Translations under genes and position numbers: made by a program
Shown here: positions 1 through 6,761 of the stretch, piece by piece
How the letters are laid out: every line of letters starts with the position of its first letter
Position numbering within the stretch: the stretch's first letter is position 1
Assembly (NCBI GenBank): GCA_004376305.1
Contig: SOKD01000396.1
Span: 1-9,783, forward strand
DNA from: Candidatus Cloacimonadota bacterium
Lineage (GTDB): Bacteria > Hydrothermota > E44-bin80
Length of the DNA: 9,783 bases
Reading direction: 5' to 3'
Notes under the pieces: model-generated
The model's database searches: none
Seen by the model: only the letters and a program-made list of their open reading frames with translations
What the model was told of the DNA's origin: nothing

Positions 1-1
1 C

Positions 2-1090
2 AGGATACAGAAGAACAGGACGTTGCCAACTGCGTATATCCTCTGGGCTCTCACTTCCAGCGGGTATAAAGGAGCAGAAACGAAGAAAGCTGCTGCATAC
101 ATTGAAGCCAATCTTGCAAATGAACAGGATTCCTATGTACTCTCAATTTGTGCTAACGCCTTTGTCGCATATGATCCTGAAGGAAAGGTCACCGAAAGGG
201 TCATGAAAAAGCTCGTTGAGAAGAGGATTGAAGACAAGGAAGTCGTGTACTGGGAATCTGAAATCCCAACCTTTACGTATGCAAAGGGGAAAGGAGCTGA
301 TATCGAAGCAACAGCACTGGCAACGTATGCACTTTTAAAATACAACAGGTATATCACTATCGTTAATAAGGCGATAAGTTACCTTATCAGATCAAAGTAT
401 CCAGGAGGCAATTGGGGTTCTACCCAGGCAACCGTTCTTTCGCTAAAATGTCTGCTTGCCTCATTGAAAGGAAGCACAGAAAATGTTAATGCAACAGTAA
501 AAATATTCCTCAATGGGAAATCCAAGGAGACAATTCGTCTTGATAAAGATAATGCTGATATAATGTTTCTCATCGATCTTGCTCAAGCAACCGTTGAAGG
601 AAAGAACGAGATTACCATATCCATTGATGGCAAAGGAAATCCAATGTATGAGATCGCTTCACGCTATTATATCCCCTGGACACTCGTGGAAACAGAGAAG
701 CGGAAGGACATTCTTTCGATTAACGTTGATTACGACAAGACAACACTTTCTCAGGATGATGTAATCACCTGTTTTGTAAAGGTAACGAATAATATCACTG
801 CATCAGCGGATATGGTCATTGTTGATCTCGGTATTCCACCAGGGTTCTCCGTTGATACAGGAGATCTGCAGAAACTTGTTGGCACGAAAGTCGAGAAATA
901 CAATGTAACTGCGCGGCAGATCATACTCTACATTGAGCGGATAAACTTCAAAAAGCCAATCGAATTTTCTTACCGGCTCAAAGCAAAGTTCCCGATAAAT
1001 GCAAAAACTCCAACGTCAAAAGTGTACAAATACTATGAACCGGAAGTGGAAACCATCGCAGAACCTGTTGATATTGAAGTGAAGGGATAA
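2..1090 (+). CDS. Alpha-2-macroglobulin family protein, C-terminal part (5' end outside window)
   Basis: The frame is open to the left edge, so this is the last 362 codons of a longer gene; a TTG at 23 is not needed as a start. Bacterial alpha-2-macroglobulins are large envelope proteins thought to trap proteases through a reactive thioester. Visible residues to about 155 look like the end of the thioester (TED) alpha-toroid: repeated helical pairs, TAYILWAL at 10-17, IEATALATYALL near 101-112, and GGNWGSTQATVLSLK near 135-149. Residues about 160-225 fit the remaining CUB-like segment. Residues about 237-350 form a beta-rich stretch resembling the receptor-binding domain, with a proline-rich VDLGIPPGF segment. 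The CxEQ thioester motif, signal peptide and bait region would lie upstream and cannot be judged. A terminator follows about 50 bp after the stop, so this is the end of its transcription unit. The family call is secure; the target proteases are unknown. Confidence 0.88.
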   Translation, partial: RIQKNRTLPTAYILWALTSSGYKGAETKKAAAYIEANLANEQDSYVLSICANAFVAYDPEGKVTERVMKKLVEKRIEDKEVVYWESEIPTFTYAKGKGADIEATALATYALLKYNRYITIVNKAISYLIRSKYPGGNWGSTQATVLSLKCLLASLKGSTENVNATVKIFLNGKSKETIRLDKDNADIMFLIDLAQATVEGKNEITISIDGKGNPMYEIASRYYIPWTLVETEKRKDILSINVDYDKTTLSQDDVITCFVKVTNNITASADMVIVDLGIPPGFSVDTGDLQKLVGTKVEKYNVTARQIILYIERINFKKPIEFSYRLKAKFPINAKTPTSKVYKYYEPEVETIAEPVDIEVKG

Positions 1091-1138
1091 TATGAGATTG
1101 TCCCGTTGAATCAATGCACCAAAGATAAGGTGGCATGT

Positions 1139-1172
1139 AAAGGAGGCAGCATTCATGTGCTGCCTCCTTTTT
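1139..1172 (+). terminator. Rho-independent terminator after the macroglobulin gene
   Basis: A perfect 12-bp stem, AAAGGAGGCAGC (1139-1150) pairing with GCTGCCTCCTTT (1159-1170), closes an 8-nt loop and runs into a TTTTT tract (1168-1172). A weaker bulged hairpin lies just before it (1114-1120 with 1129-1136). It lies 49 bp after the macroglobulin stop and separates that unit from the helicase promoter. The stem is symmetric, but the T-tract favours termination of + strand transcripts. Confidence 0.9.
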
Positions 1173-1253
1173 GAATTGGTTTGCCATCAGCGCTCGATCA
1201 CACAAAATAAACTCTTTGTACTCAGAGAAAATTATCTCCCTTGAAATATTATC

Positions 1254-1281
1254 TTGACAGGCAGTTTTTTTTTGATATAAT
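1254..1281 (+). promoter_or_regulatory. Consensus sigma70-type promoter for the helicase-ligase unit
   Basis: TTGACA at 1254-1259 and TATAAT at 1276-1281 are both perfect consensus hexamers, separated by 16 bp. Transcription would start near 1288, leaving a leader of about 40 nt before the ATG at 1327. The spacer holds an uninterrupted run of nine T's (1265-1273). It is the only convincing promoter in the window and lies just after a terminator, which supports independent transcription of the helicase and ligase. Confidence 0.85.
1265..1273 (+). repeat. Nine-T homopolymer inside the promoter spacer
   Basis: Nine consecutive T's sit between the -35 and -10 hexamers. Slipped-strand changes in the run would change the hexamer spacing: 16 bp now, with 17 bp the usual optimum. 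The run is visible; any role in phase variation is inference. Confidence 0.7.
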
Positions 1282-1326
1282 CGAAACGATGCGTGGAATA
1301 CCTTTTAAACATTAGCGTAGAACATA

Positions 1327-3729
1327 ATGTCAGATTACACTGAACTGGATAGTTTCATCGATAGCATTTCGCAGGATCCACAACTCAATCAACGTATTTC
1401 CCATATTGAAGTAATCAAAGAGCAGAAAGCTCGATTTTTAGATTTTCCAGAAGGTCTCCATGATGCGCTCGTGAAGACCCTGGAATCCTTGGGAGTAACA
1501 CGATTATACTCGCACCAGGTAGAGGCATATACGATGCTTGCTGAGGGAAAGAACATTGTCGTTGTTACCCCTACAGCATCAGGAAAAACGCTCTGTTACA
1601 ATGTGCCGGTGATCGATGCAATACTGAAGGATGAAAATGTTCGCGCTCTGTATCTTTTTCCAACAAAAGCCTTATCTCATGATCAACTGGAGGGGCTCGA
1701 ACACTTGCTTGAAGCTCTGAATCGAGGATTTGCAACATTTACGTATGACGGTGATACTCCAAAGGATATCCGGAAAAGTGTACGAGAGAGATCAAGCATT
1801 GTCCTGTCAAATCCTGATATGTTGCACAAGGCTATCCTTCCGCATCACACAAAATGGATAAAGCTTTTTTCCAATCTTCGTTTTGTTATTATCGATGAAC
1901 TCCATAACTATCGGGGTGTTTTTGGCAGCCATGTGGCGAACGTTATTCGTCGAATGAAACGGATAGCCCGTCACTACGGATCGAATCCTCAATTTATTCT
2001 TTCATCTGCAACAATCGCAAACCCTTCGGAACTTGCTGAAAAACTCATTGAAGCAAAAGTCGATTGTATCGATAACAGTGGTGCACCGCAGGGAAGAAAA
2101 TACTTTGTACTCTGGAACCCCCCTCTTATTGATAGAGATATGGGACTCAGAAGGAACTATATTACCGAAGCTCAGCTTGCTGCTGAAAGGCTCGTAAAAC
2201 GGGGAGTTCAAGTAATTCTTTTTGCCAGGAGCAGGCTCAATGTTGAAATTCTTACTTCGAGATTAAAGGAGAAATATGAAAAGAATCCCAAAATGCTCGG
2301 AATGATACGAGGTTACAGAGGCGGATATCTTCCAAATGAAAGACGGGAGATTGAAAAGGCATTGCGTAATGGAGAAGCGCGGGTTGTAATAAGCACGAAT
2401 GCACTGGAGTTAGGAATTGACATTGGTGCTCTTGATGCTGCTGTATTGGCAGGATATCCCGGCTCAATTGCAAGTACCTGGCAGCAAGCAGGAAGAGCGG
2501 GAAGAAAGGAAAAATCTTCAGTTGTTGTGCTTGTTGCGAGTTCGGCGCCACTCGACCAGTTTTTGATGAATCATCCTCACTACTTTTTTGGTTCATCTCC
2601 TGAAAAGGGGCTCATAAATCCTGATAATTTGCTTATCCTTCTTGCGCATGTGAAATGTGCTGCGTTTGAATTACCATTTCAGGAAGGGGACCAGTTTGGT
2701 AAGGAGCCGCTTGAAGAAATTCTTTCGTACCTTGAAGAAAAGGGAGTGCTGCACAGGAGCGGTTCGCAGTGGTTCTGGACAGAGGATTCGTATCCGGCAG
2801 ATACGTTTGGTTTGAGAAACATACCGAGTGAAAATTTCGTGATAGTTGACAGAACGGGAGGAAGAGCAAGAAGCATTGGTGAGGTTGACTATACGTCAGC
2901 ACCCATGCTTCTTCACGATAAGGCAATTTACATCCATGCCGGTGAGCAGTATCATGTTGATGAGCTCAATTACGAGCAGAGAAAGGCGTATGTGAAAAAG
3001 GTTTCAGTGAATTACTACACAGATGCAATAGAGTATACAAAGGTTAAAGTACTGGAGGATTTTGATACGAAGAACGAAGCACATTGGGGGGAAGTATGCG
3101 TTACGAAAAGAGTTGTAGGATACAAGAAAATTAAACTAACGACATTTGAGAATATTGGATTTGGAGATGTAAATTTGCCAGAAAATGAAATGCACACAAC
3201 ATGTTACTGGTTTACGATTGAAAAGGGCTTACTGGATGGTCTTGGATATTCGGAGGATGCAATTATTTATGGACTTTATGGAATTGCGCATCTGGTCGGG
3301 AATATTGCACCACTTTTTCTCCTCTGTTCAAGAAGAGATATCGGAGTACATTTAGGTGATAGGGAAGGATTGTGGTCTTTCGATTATGAGTTGAGCAAAC
3401 GTGATGCGAAGGCAATTAAGGAGATGAAAAAAGGATTGTATTCACCGACCATATTTTTATACGAGAATTATCCGGGTGGTGTTGGTTTTGCACTTGAATT
3501 GTTTACTATTCACCCTGAACTGTTCCTGAAGGCACGGGATGAAATAAGAGCATGTTCTTGCAGTTATGGTTGTCCATGTTGCGCAGGGCCATCTCCGGTT
3601 CGGAACATGAATATTAAGGAGATATCATTGAATATCCTCAATGCTCTCATAAAGGAGCAATTGAGCACACCGGAAGGTACAAATAAAAAGAAAAAGAAGC
3701 ATAAGGAGAAAGGGAGTAATAATGGATGA
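1327..3729 (+). CDS. mrfA: MrfA/YprA-like DEAD/DEAH-box ATP-dependent helicase with DUF1998-type C-terminus
   Basis: A superfamily 2 helicase of 800 residues, close to the roughly 750 of Bacillus subtilis MrfA (YprA), a DNA-repair helicase acting on mitomycin C damage. Motifs run in order: Walker A TPTASGKT (81-88), FPTKALSHDQ (101-110), DELH motif II (190-193), SAT motif III (227-229), motif V ISTNALELGIDIG (355-367) and motif VI QQAGRAGRK (386-394). The C-terminal half carries C743-x-C745-x3-C749-x2-C752, the four-cysteine pattern of MrfA proteins. The ATG at 1327 places the family's N-terminal segment and the SHQ motif (62-64) correctly, though no Shine-Dalgarno is visible before it. The tail is lysine-rich (NKKKKKHKEK) and overlaps the next gene by 8 bp. 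No MrfB-like exonuclease is adjacent, so a mitomycin-type repair role is inferred from family only. The domain call is secure, orthology to mrfA less so. Confidence 0.93.
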   Translation: MSDYTELDSFIDSISQDPQLNQRISHIEVIKEQKARFLDFPEGLHDALVKTLESLGVTRLYSHQVEAYTMLAEGKNIVVVTPTASGKTLCYNVPVIDAILKDENVRALYLFPTKALSHDQLEGLEHLLEALNRGFATFTYDGDTPKDIRKSVRERSSIVLSNPDMLHKAILPHHTKWIKLFSNLRFVIIDELHNYRGVFGSHVANVIRRMKRIARHYGSNPQFILSSATIANPSELAEKLIEAKVDCIDNSGAPQGRKYFVLWNPPLIDRDMGLRRNYITEAQLAAERLVKRGVQVILFARSRLNVEILTSRLKEKYEKNPKMLGMIRGYRGGYLPNERREIEKALRNGEARVVISTNALELGIDIGALDAAVLAGYPGSIASTWQQAGRAGRKEKSSVVVLVASSAPLDQFLMNHPHYFFGSSPEKGLINPDNLLILLAHVKCAAFELPFQEGDQFGKEPLEEILSYLEEKGVLHRSGSQWFWTEDSYPADTFGLRNIPSENFVIVDRTGGRARSIGEVDYTSAPMLLHDKAIYIHAGEQYHVDELNYEQRKAYVKKVSVNYYTDAIEYTKVKVLEDFDTKNEAHWGEVCVTKRVVGYKKIKLTTFENIGFGDVNLPENEMHTTCYWFTIEKGLLDGLGYSEDAIIYGLYGIAHLVGNIAPLFLLCSRRDIGVHLGDREGLWSFDYELSKRDAKAIKEMKKGLYSPTIFLYENYPGGVGFALELFTIHPELFLKARDEIRACSCSYGCPCCAGPSPVRNMNIKEISLNILNALIKEQLSTPEGTNKKKKKHKEKGSNNG
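3703..3716 (+). promoter_or_regulatory. Ribosome binding site(s) for the acyl-CoA ligase, inside the helicase gene
   Basis: AAGGAG (3703-3708) and AAAGGGAG (3709-3716) lie before the ATG at 3722; the second is 5 nt away and the better placed. Both are embedded in the codons for the lysine-rich helicase tail, which supports translational coupling and the chosen start. Confidence 0.75.
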
Positions 3730-5470
3730 GAAAATTGTAAAACCAGAGGAACTCGTGACCGTTCCGGAAATGGTGAAAAGGAGTGCGGAGCGTTTTGGTG
3801 ATAATATTGCAATGCAGATGAGGCGGGAAGGTGTTTTTGAAAAAATACTCTATCGCGAGCTCTACGGTAAGGTAAGGGCAGGTGCTGCTGCACTCATGTC
3901 AATGGGTTTTAAAAAAGGGGACAAGGCTGCTATTATCGGAGAGAATAGACCTGAGTGGCCAATTTCCTATCTTTCCATTGTCTTCGCTGGCGGAATCGTT
4001 GTGCCTCTGGATTCACAACTTAAATACAAGGAAATAGGACACATCCTGTCTATTTCAGGTACAAAACTCGTTTTTGCTTCTCCAAAGCACATTCCTGTTA
4101 TAAACGAGTGCAGAGAGAACACCGGGTTACCCGAGACAGTTGTGTGTATGGAACAGACGGATTCAAAGGATTTGTTTATGCTCGATGATTTCATCAGGAA
4201 AGGCCAGGAGCTTATTGCTGAAAGCACATACGATCTTGATGAAAGGAAGGTAAACCTTGATGACATTTTTGCTTTAATTTTCACTTCAGGGACGACCGGG
4301 AAATCGAAAGGTGTGATGCTTACGCATAGAAATATTGTCTATGATGCTATTGCGGTGAGCAAGGTTATCGCCGTTGATGAGACGGATCGGCTTATCTCAG
4401 TTCTTCCGCTTCATCATACATTTGAGGCAACTGCAGGATTTTTTCTCCCTTTGTATATTGGAGCAACGATAACCTATGCCCGGAGCTTGAAATCAAAAGA
4501 AATAATCGAAGACATTAAGGATACGAAAGCAACGATTATGCTTGGCGTTCCTCTTCTTTATGAGAAGATACTCAAGGGATTACGCAGAGGAATTAAAGAG
4601 CAGAGACCGATAATTAAGTCTGTTGTGAAAATGAATCTTGCTCTGGTAAGAGGGATTAAAAAGATATGTGCAGCAGAACCGGGAAGGATGCTTTTCAAAA
4701 GTTTGCGAAAGAAGGCGGGTCTTGATACTATACGAATGATGGTTTCAGGAGGTGCTGCGTTACCGCTCTGGATCTCGAAGGGATTCAGGGAATTTGGATT
4801 CAATCTCTTTCAGGGGTACGGGTTAACTGAAACATCACCGGTTACCAACGTCAATCCGAGTAAAAAAGTCAAGTGCCAATCGGTGGGTCCTCCGCTGCCA
4901 GGTGTACAGATGAAGATTGTTGATCCTGATGAGCATGGAGTGGGTGAGATAGCAGTCCGGGGGCCGATTGTTATGATCGGTTATTATAAGGATGAGGAAG
5001 AAACCGCAAAGGTGCTCAAAGATGGTTGGTTCTACACTGGAGATTTCGGAAAAACTGATGGTGACAACTACTACTATATTACCGGGAGGAAGAAAAGTGT
5101 CATTGTATCGAGCGCCGGGAAAAACATTTATCCGGAAGAAATTGAGGATGAGCTTCAGGCAAGTGATTACATAGAAGAAGTTCTGGTTATTGGCAGAATG
5201 AGTCCTGATACGAAAAGGGAAGAGGTACATGCAATTGTCTATCCGGATTGGGAAACGCTTGATAGCTATACAAAAGAGAAAGGCATTGAACAGACAGAAC
5301 AATGGAGGAGCAAGTTCTTTAAGGCTGAAATTGAGGAGCGATGCAGTAATCTTGCAGATTACAAAAGGGTGAAATCCTTTTCGATACGTGAAGAGGAATT
5401 TCCAAAAACAACCACAAGGAAAATTAAAAGATTCCTGTTTCAGGAAAAAACAATTCCAACAGAAAAATGA
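3722..5470 (+). CDS. AMP-forming long-chain fatty-acid-CoA ligase (FadD/FACS-like)
   Basis: An adenylate-forming enzyme of 582 residues that would activate a fatty acid with ATP and load it onto CoA, feeding lipid synthesis or degradation. It is predicted cytoplasmic or membrane-associated, with no signal peptide. Visible core motifs are the phosphate-binding loop TSGTTGKSKG (188-197), LPLHHTFE (248-255), GYGLTE (365-370), the hinge-region TGD (439-441) and GRKKS (455-459), and a C-terminal PKTTTRKIKR (561-570) with the likely catalytic Lys567. Two positions depart from the commonest pattern: Ser195 where Pro is usual, and Arg566 where Gly is usual before the lysine. The overall layout, including SSAGKNIYPEEIE after the hinge, is typical of long-chain acyl-CoA synthetases. 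The gene overlaps the helicase by 8 bp. Chain-length preference, and whether the acceptor is CoA, cannot be told from sequence. Confidence 0.92.
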   Translation: MDEKIVKPEELVTVPEMVKRSAERFGDNIAMQMRREGVFEKILYRELYGKVRAGAAALMSMGFKKGDKAAIIGENRPEWPISYLSIVFAGGIVVPLDSQLKYKEIGHILSISGTKLVFASPKHIPVINECRENTGLPETVVCMEQTDSKDLFMLDDFIRKGQELIAESTYDLDERKVNLDDIFALIFTSGTTGKSKGVMLTHRNIVYDAIAVSKVIAVDETDRLISVLPLHHTFEATAGFFLPLYIGATITYARSLKSKEIIEDIKDTKATIMLGVPLLYEKILKGLRRGIKEQRPIIKSVVKMNLALVRGIKKICAAEPGRMLFKSLRKKAGLDTIRMMVSGGAALPLWISKGFREFGFNLFQGYGLTETSPVTNVNPSKKVKCQSVGPPLPGVQMKIVDPDEHGVGEIAVRGPIVMIGYYKDEEETAKVLKDGWFYTGDFGKTDGDNYYYITGRKKSVIVSSAGKNIYPEEIEDELQASDYIEEVLVIGRMSPDTKREEVHAIVYPDWETLDSYTKEKGIEQTEQWRSKFFKAEIEERCSNLADYKRVKSFSIREEEFPKTTTRKIKRFLFQEKTIPTEK

Positions 5471-5494
5471 AAGAAATCGAAGAATGGAGTTAAC

Positions 5495-5514
5495 TGGTTT
5501 AAATAAATAAACCA
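5495..5514 (+). other. Weak AT-rich inverted repeat after the ligase gene
   Basis: TGGTTTA (5495-5501) and TAAACCA (5508-5514) can form a 7-bp stem with a 6-nt loop in the 112-bp gap between the ligase and glycosyltransferase genes. There is no T-tract right after it, so it is a poor intrinsic terminator. It could be a partial terminator, an operator-like palindrome or chance. Confidence 0.3.
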
Positions 5515-5582
5515 ATCTGGCCCCATAATTTACCTCTTTTTATTCTCTTGACTTTGCATAGATTCGTGTGGTAAAAAATGTT

Positions 5583-6761
5583 ATGACGAGAAAAAAGTTG
5601 CGCATAGCCCTTGTTACCGATGCTTACTATCCTCATGTCGGGGGAATTCAGGAACATGATTATCATCTCGGCGTTGAATTAAAAAAAAGGGGGCATCTGG
5701 TCAAAGTTATAACGGGGGCTACGGGGGAAAACATTTGCCCTCCCGGACTTGATGTTATCAGGGTCGGACGCATTATTCAATACCCAGCTAATAAATCTTT
5801 TTCAAAGATGACTGTAGGTCTGGGGATTGGTGGAAAGCTGAGAAGGATATTCAGAAATGAAAAATTCGATATAGTGCATGTGCATGGTGCATTAAGCCCG
5901 TTTCTTCCTGTCTACTCTCATATCCTATCCCATACAACTACCATTCATACCTTTCACTCTCAATTTGAAGAAAGTATTCCATACGGCATTTTCAAGAAGC
6001 TGTTGCAGCGGTGCATGGAAAGAATTGATGGGATTATTGCTGTATCGAATGCGGCAAAAGAATGCACAAGCCGGTACCTTTCAGGAAATTATACCATTAT
6101 TCCGAACGGAATAGATATGCAGCGGTTTAATCCGAGGAATGAAAGATGCAAAAAATTTGAAGGCAAAGAACCAATGATACTTTTTGTGGGTAGATTCGAA
6201 CCCCGCAAGGGATTAAAGTATCTTTTTCTTGCATTTAATGAAATCATTGCGCAGATTGCCGGAGCCACGCTTGTCATTGTTGGTGAGGGAAAGCTGAGAG
6301 ATTATTACAAGGGCTTTCTCTCGAAGCAGGCTCTGCAGAGTGTTTATTTTGAAGGAAAAGTTTCCATGGAGGTGCTTCCTTCCTACTTTGTAACCAGTGA
6401 TATTTTTTGTTCGCCTGCATATACCGGGGAATCATTTGGCATTATATTGCTCGAGGCACTCGCTTCAGGTACTCCTGTTGTTGCCTCTGATATACAAGGT
6501 TACAGAACGGTAATACGGAATGGTTACAATGGACTTCTTGTTCCTCCAAAGAATCCTGGGGCAATTAGCGGTGCTATTATGAAGATACTTGAGAATGCGC
6601 AGTTGAGAAAGAAACTCGTACGTGATGGTTTGAAATCTGCCCGGAACTATTCATGGAATACCGTAACTGACTTGATCGAGAAGTTCTATTTTGAAACGCT
6701 GCAGAAAAAACAATTGGATAATGAGCTCATTCAGAAAAATTCCCATTCTTGCATACCATAA
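5583..6761 (+). CDS. GT4-family glycosyltransferase, PimA-like (GT-B fold)
   Basis: A retaining glycosyltransferase of about 392 residues, expected to move a sugar from a nucleotide donor onto a lipid or lipid-linked acceptor at the cytoplasmic membrane face. Counting from the GTG at 5568, the N-terminal Rossmann half has LRIALVTDAYYPHVGGIQEH (11-30), whose glycine loop is typical of phosphatidylinositol mannosyltransferase-like enzymes. The linker has IPNGID (178-183), and the donor-binding half has VGRFEPRKG (207-215) and the EX7E motif Glu288/Glu296 within ESFGIILLE. Length and motif order match a complete GT4 enzyme. I prefer the ATG at 5583 (MTRKKLRIALVTD); the GTG five codons upstream is the alternative, and neither has a clear Shine-Dalgarno. 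It is the first gene of the envelope cluster and overlaps the deacetylase by 41 bp. The GT4 call is firm; donor and acceptor are unknown. Confidence 0.92.
   Translation: MTRKKLRIALVTDAYYPHVGGIQEHDYHLGVELKKRGHLVKVITGATGENICPPGLDVIRVGRIIQYPANKSFSKMTVGLGIGGKLRRIFRNEKFDIVHVHGALSPFLPVYSHILSHTTTIHTFHSQFEESIPYGIFKKLLQRCMERIDGIIAVSNAAKECTSRYLSGNYTIIPNGIDMQRFNPRNERCKKFEGKEPMILFVGRFEPRKGLKYLFLAFNEIIAQIAGATLVIVGEGKLRDYYKGFLSKQALQSVYFEGKVSMEVLPSYFVTSDIFCSPAYTGESFGIILLEALASGTPVVASDIQGYRTVIRNGYNGLLVPPKNPGAISGAIMKILENAQLRKKLVRDGLKSARNYSWNTVTDLIEKFYFETLQKKQLDNELIQKNSHSCIP

Noticed and set aside
978..1205. Antisense open frame covering the 1091-1205 intergenic stretch
   Set aside because: It runs through the terminator hairpin, has no family resemblance, and overlaps the macroglobulin gene end.
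1327..3729. DISARM-type or related phage-defence locus, because of a helicase with a DUF1998-type C-terminus
   Set aside because: In DISARM the helicase and the DUF1998 protein are separate and sit with a methyltransferase and a phospholipase-D-like protein. Here both parts are in one chain with housekeeping MrfA/YprA layout, and the neighbours are a macroglobulin and an acyl-CoA ligase.
4835..5515. Long antisense open frame of 226 codons opposite the ligase gene
   Set aside because: It lies almost wholly against well-conserved ligase codons. Its product is a run of Phe, Cys and Asn-rich sequence with no recognisable domain, as expected of a shadow frame.
5471..5582. Intrinsic terminator between the ligase and GT4 genes
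   Set aside because: The only inverted repeat (5495-5514) is a short AT-rich stem with no following T-tract, so termination here is not supported and read-through is possible.
6691..6720. TTG start for the deacetylase at 6691
   Set aside because: It adds ten basic residues not expected in this family and deepens the overlap with GT4; the ATG at 6721 precedes the conserved IPILAYHKV motif.
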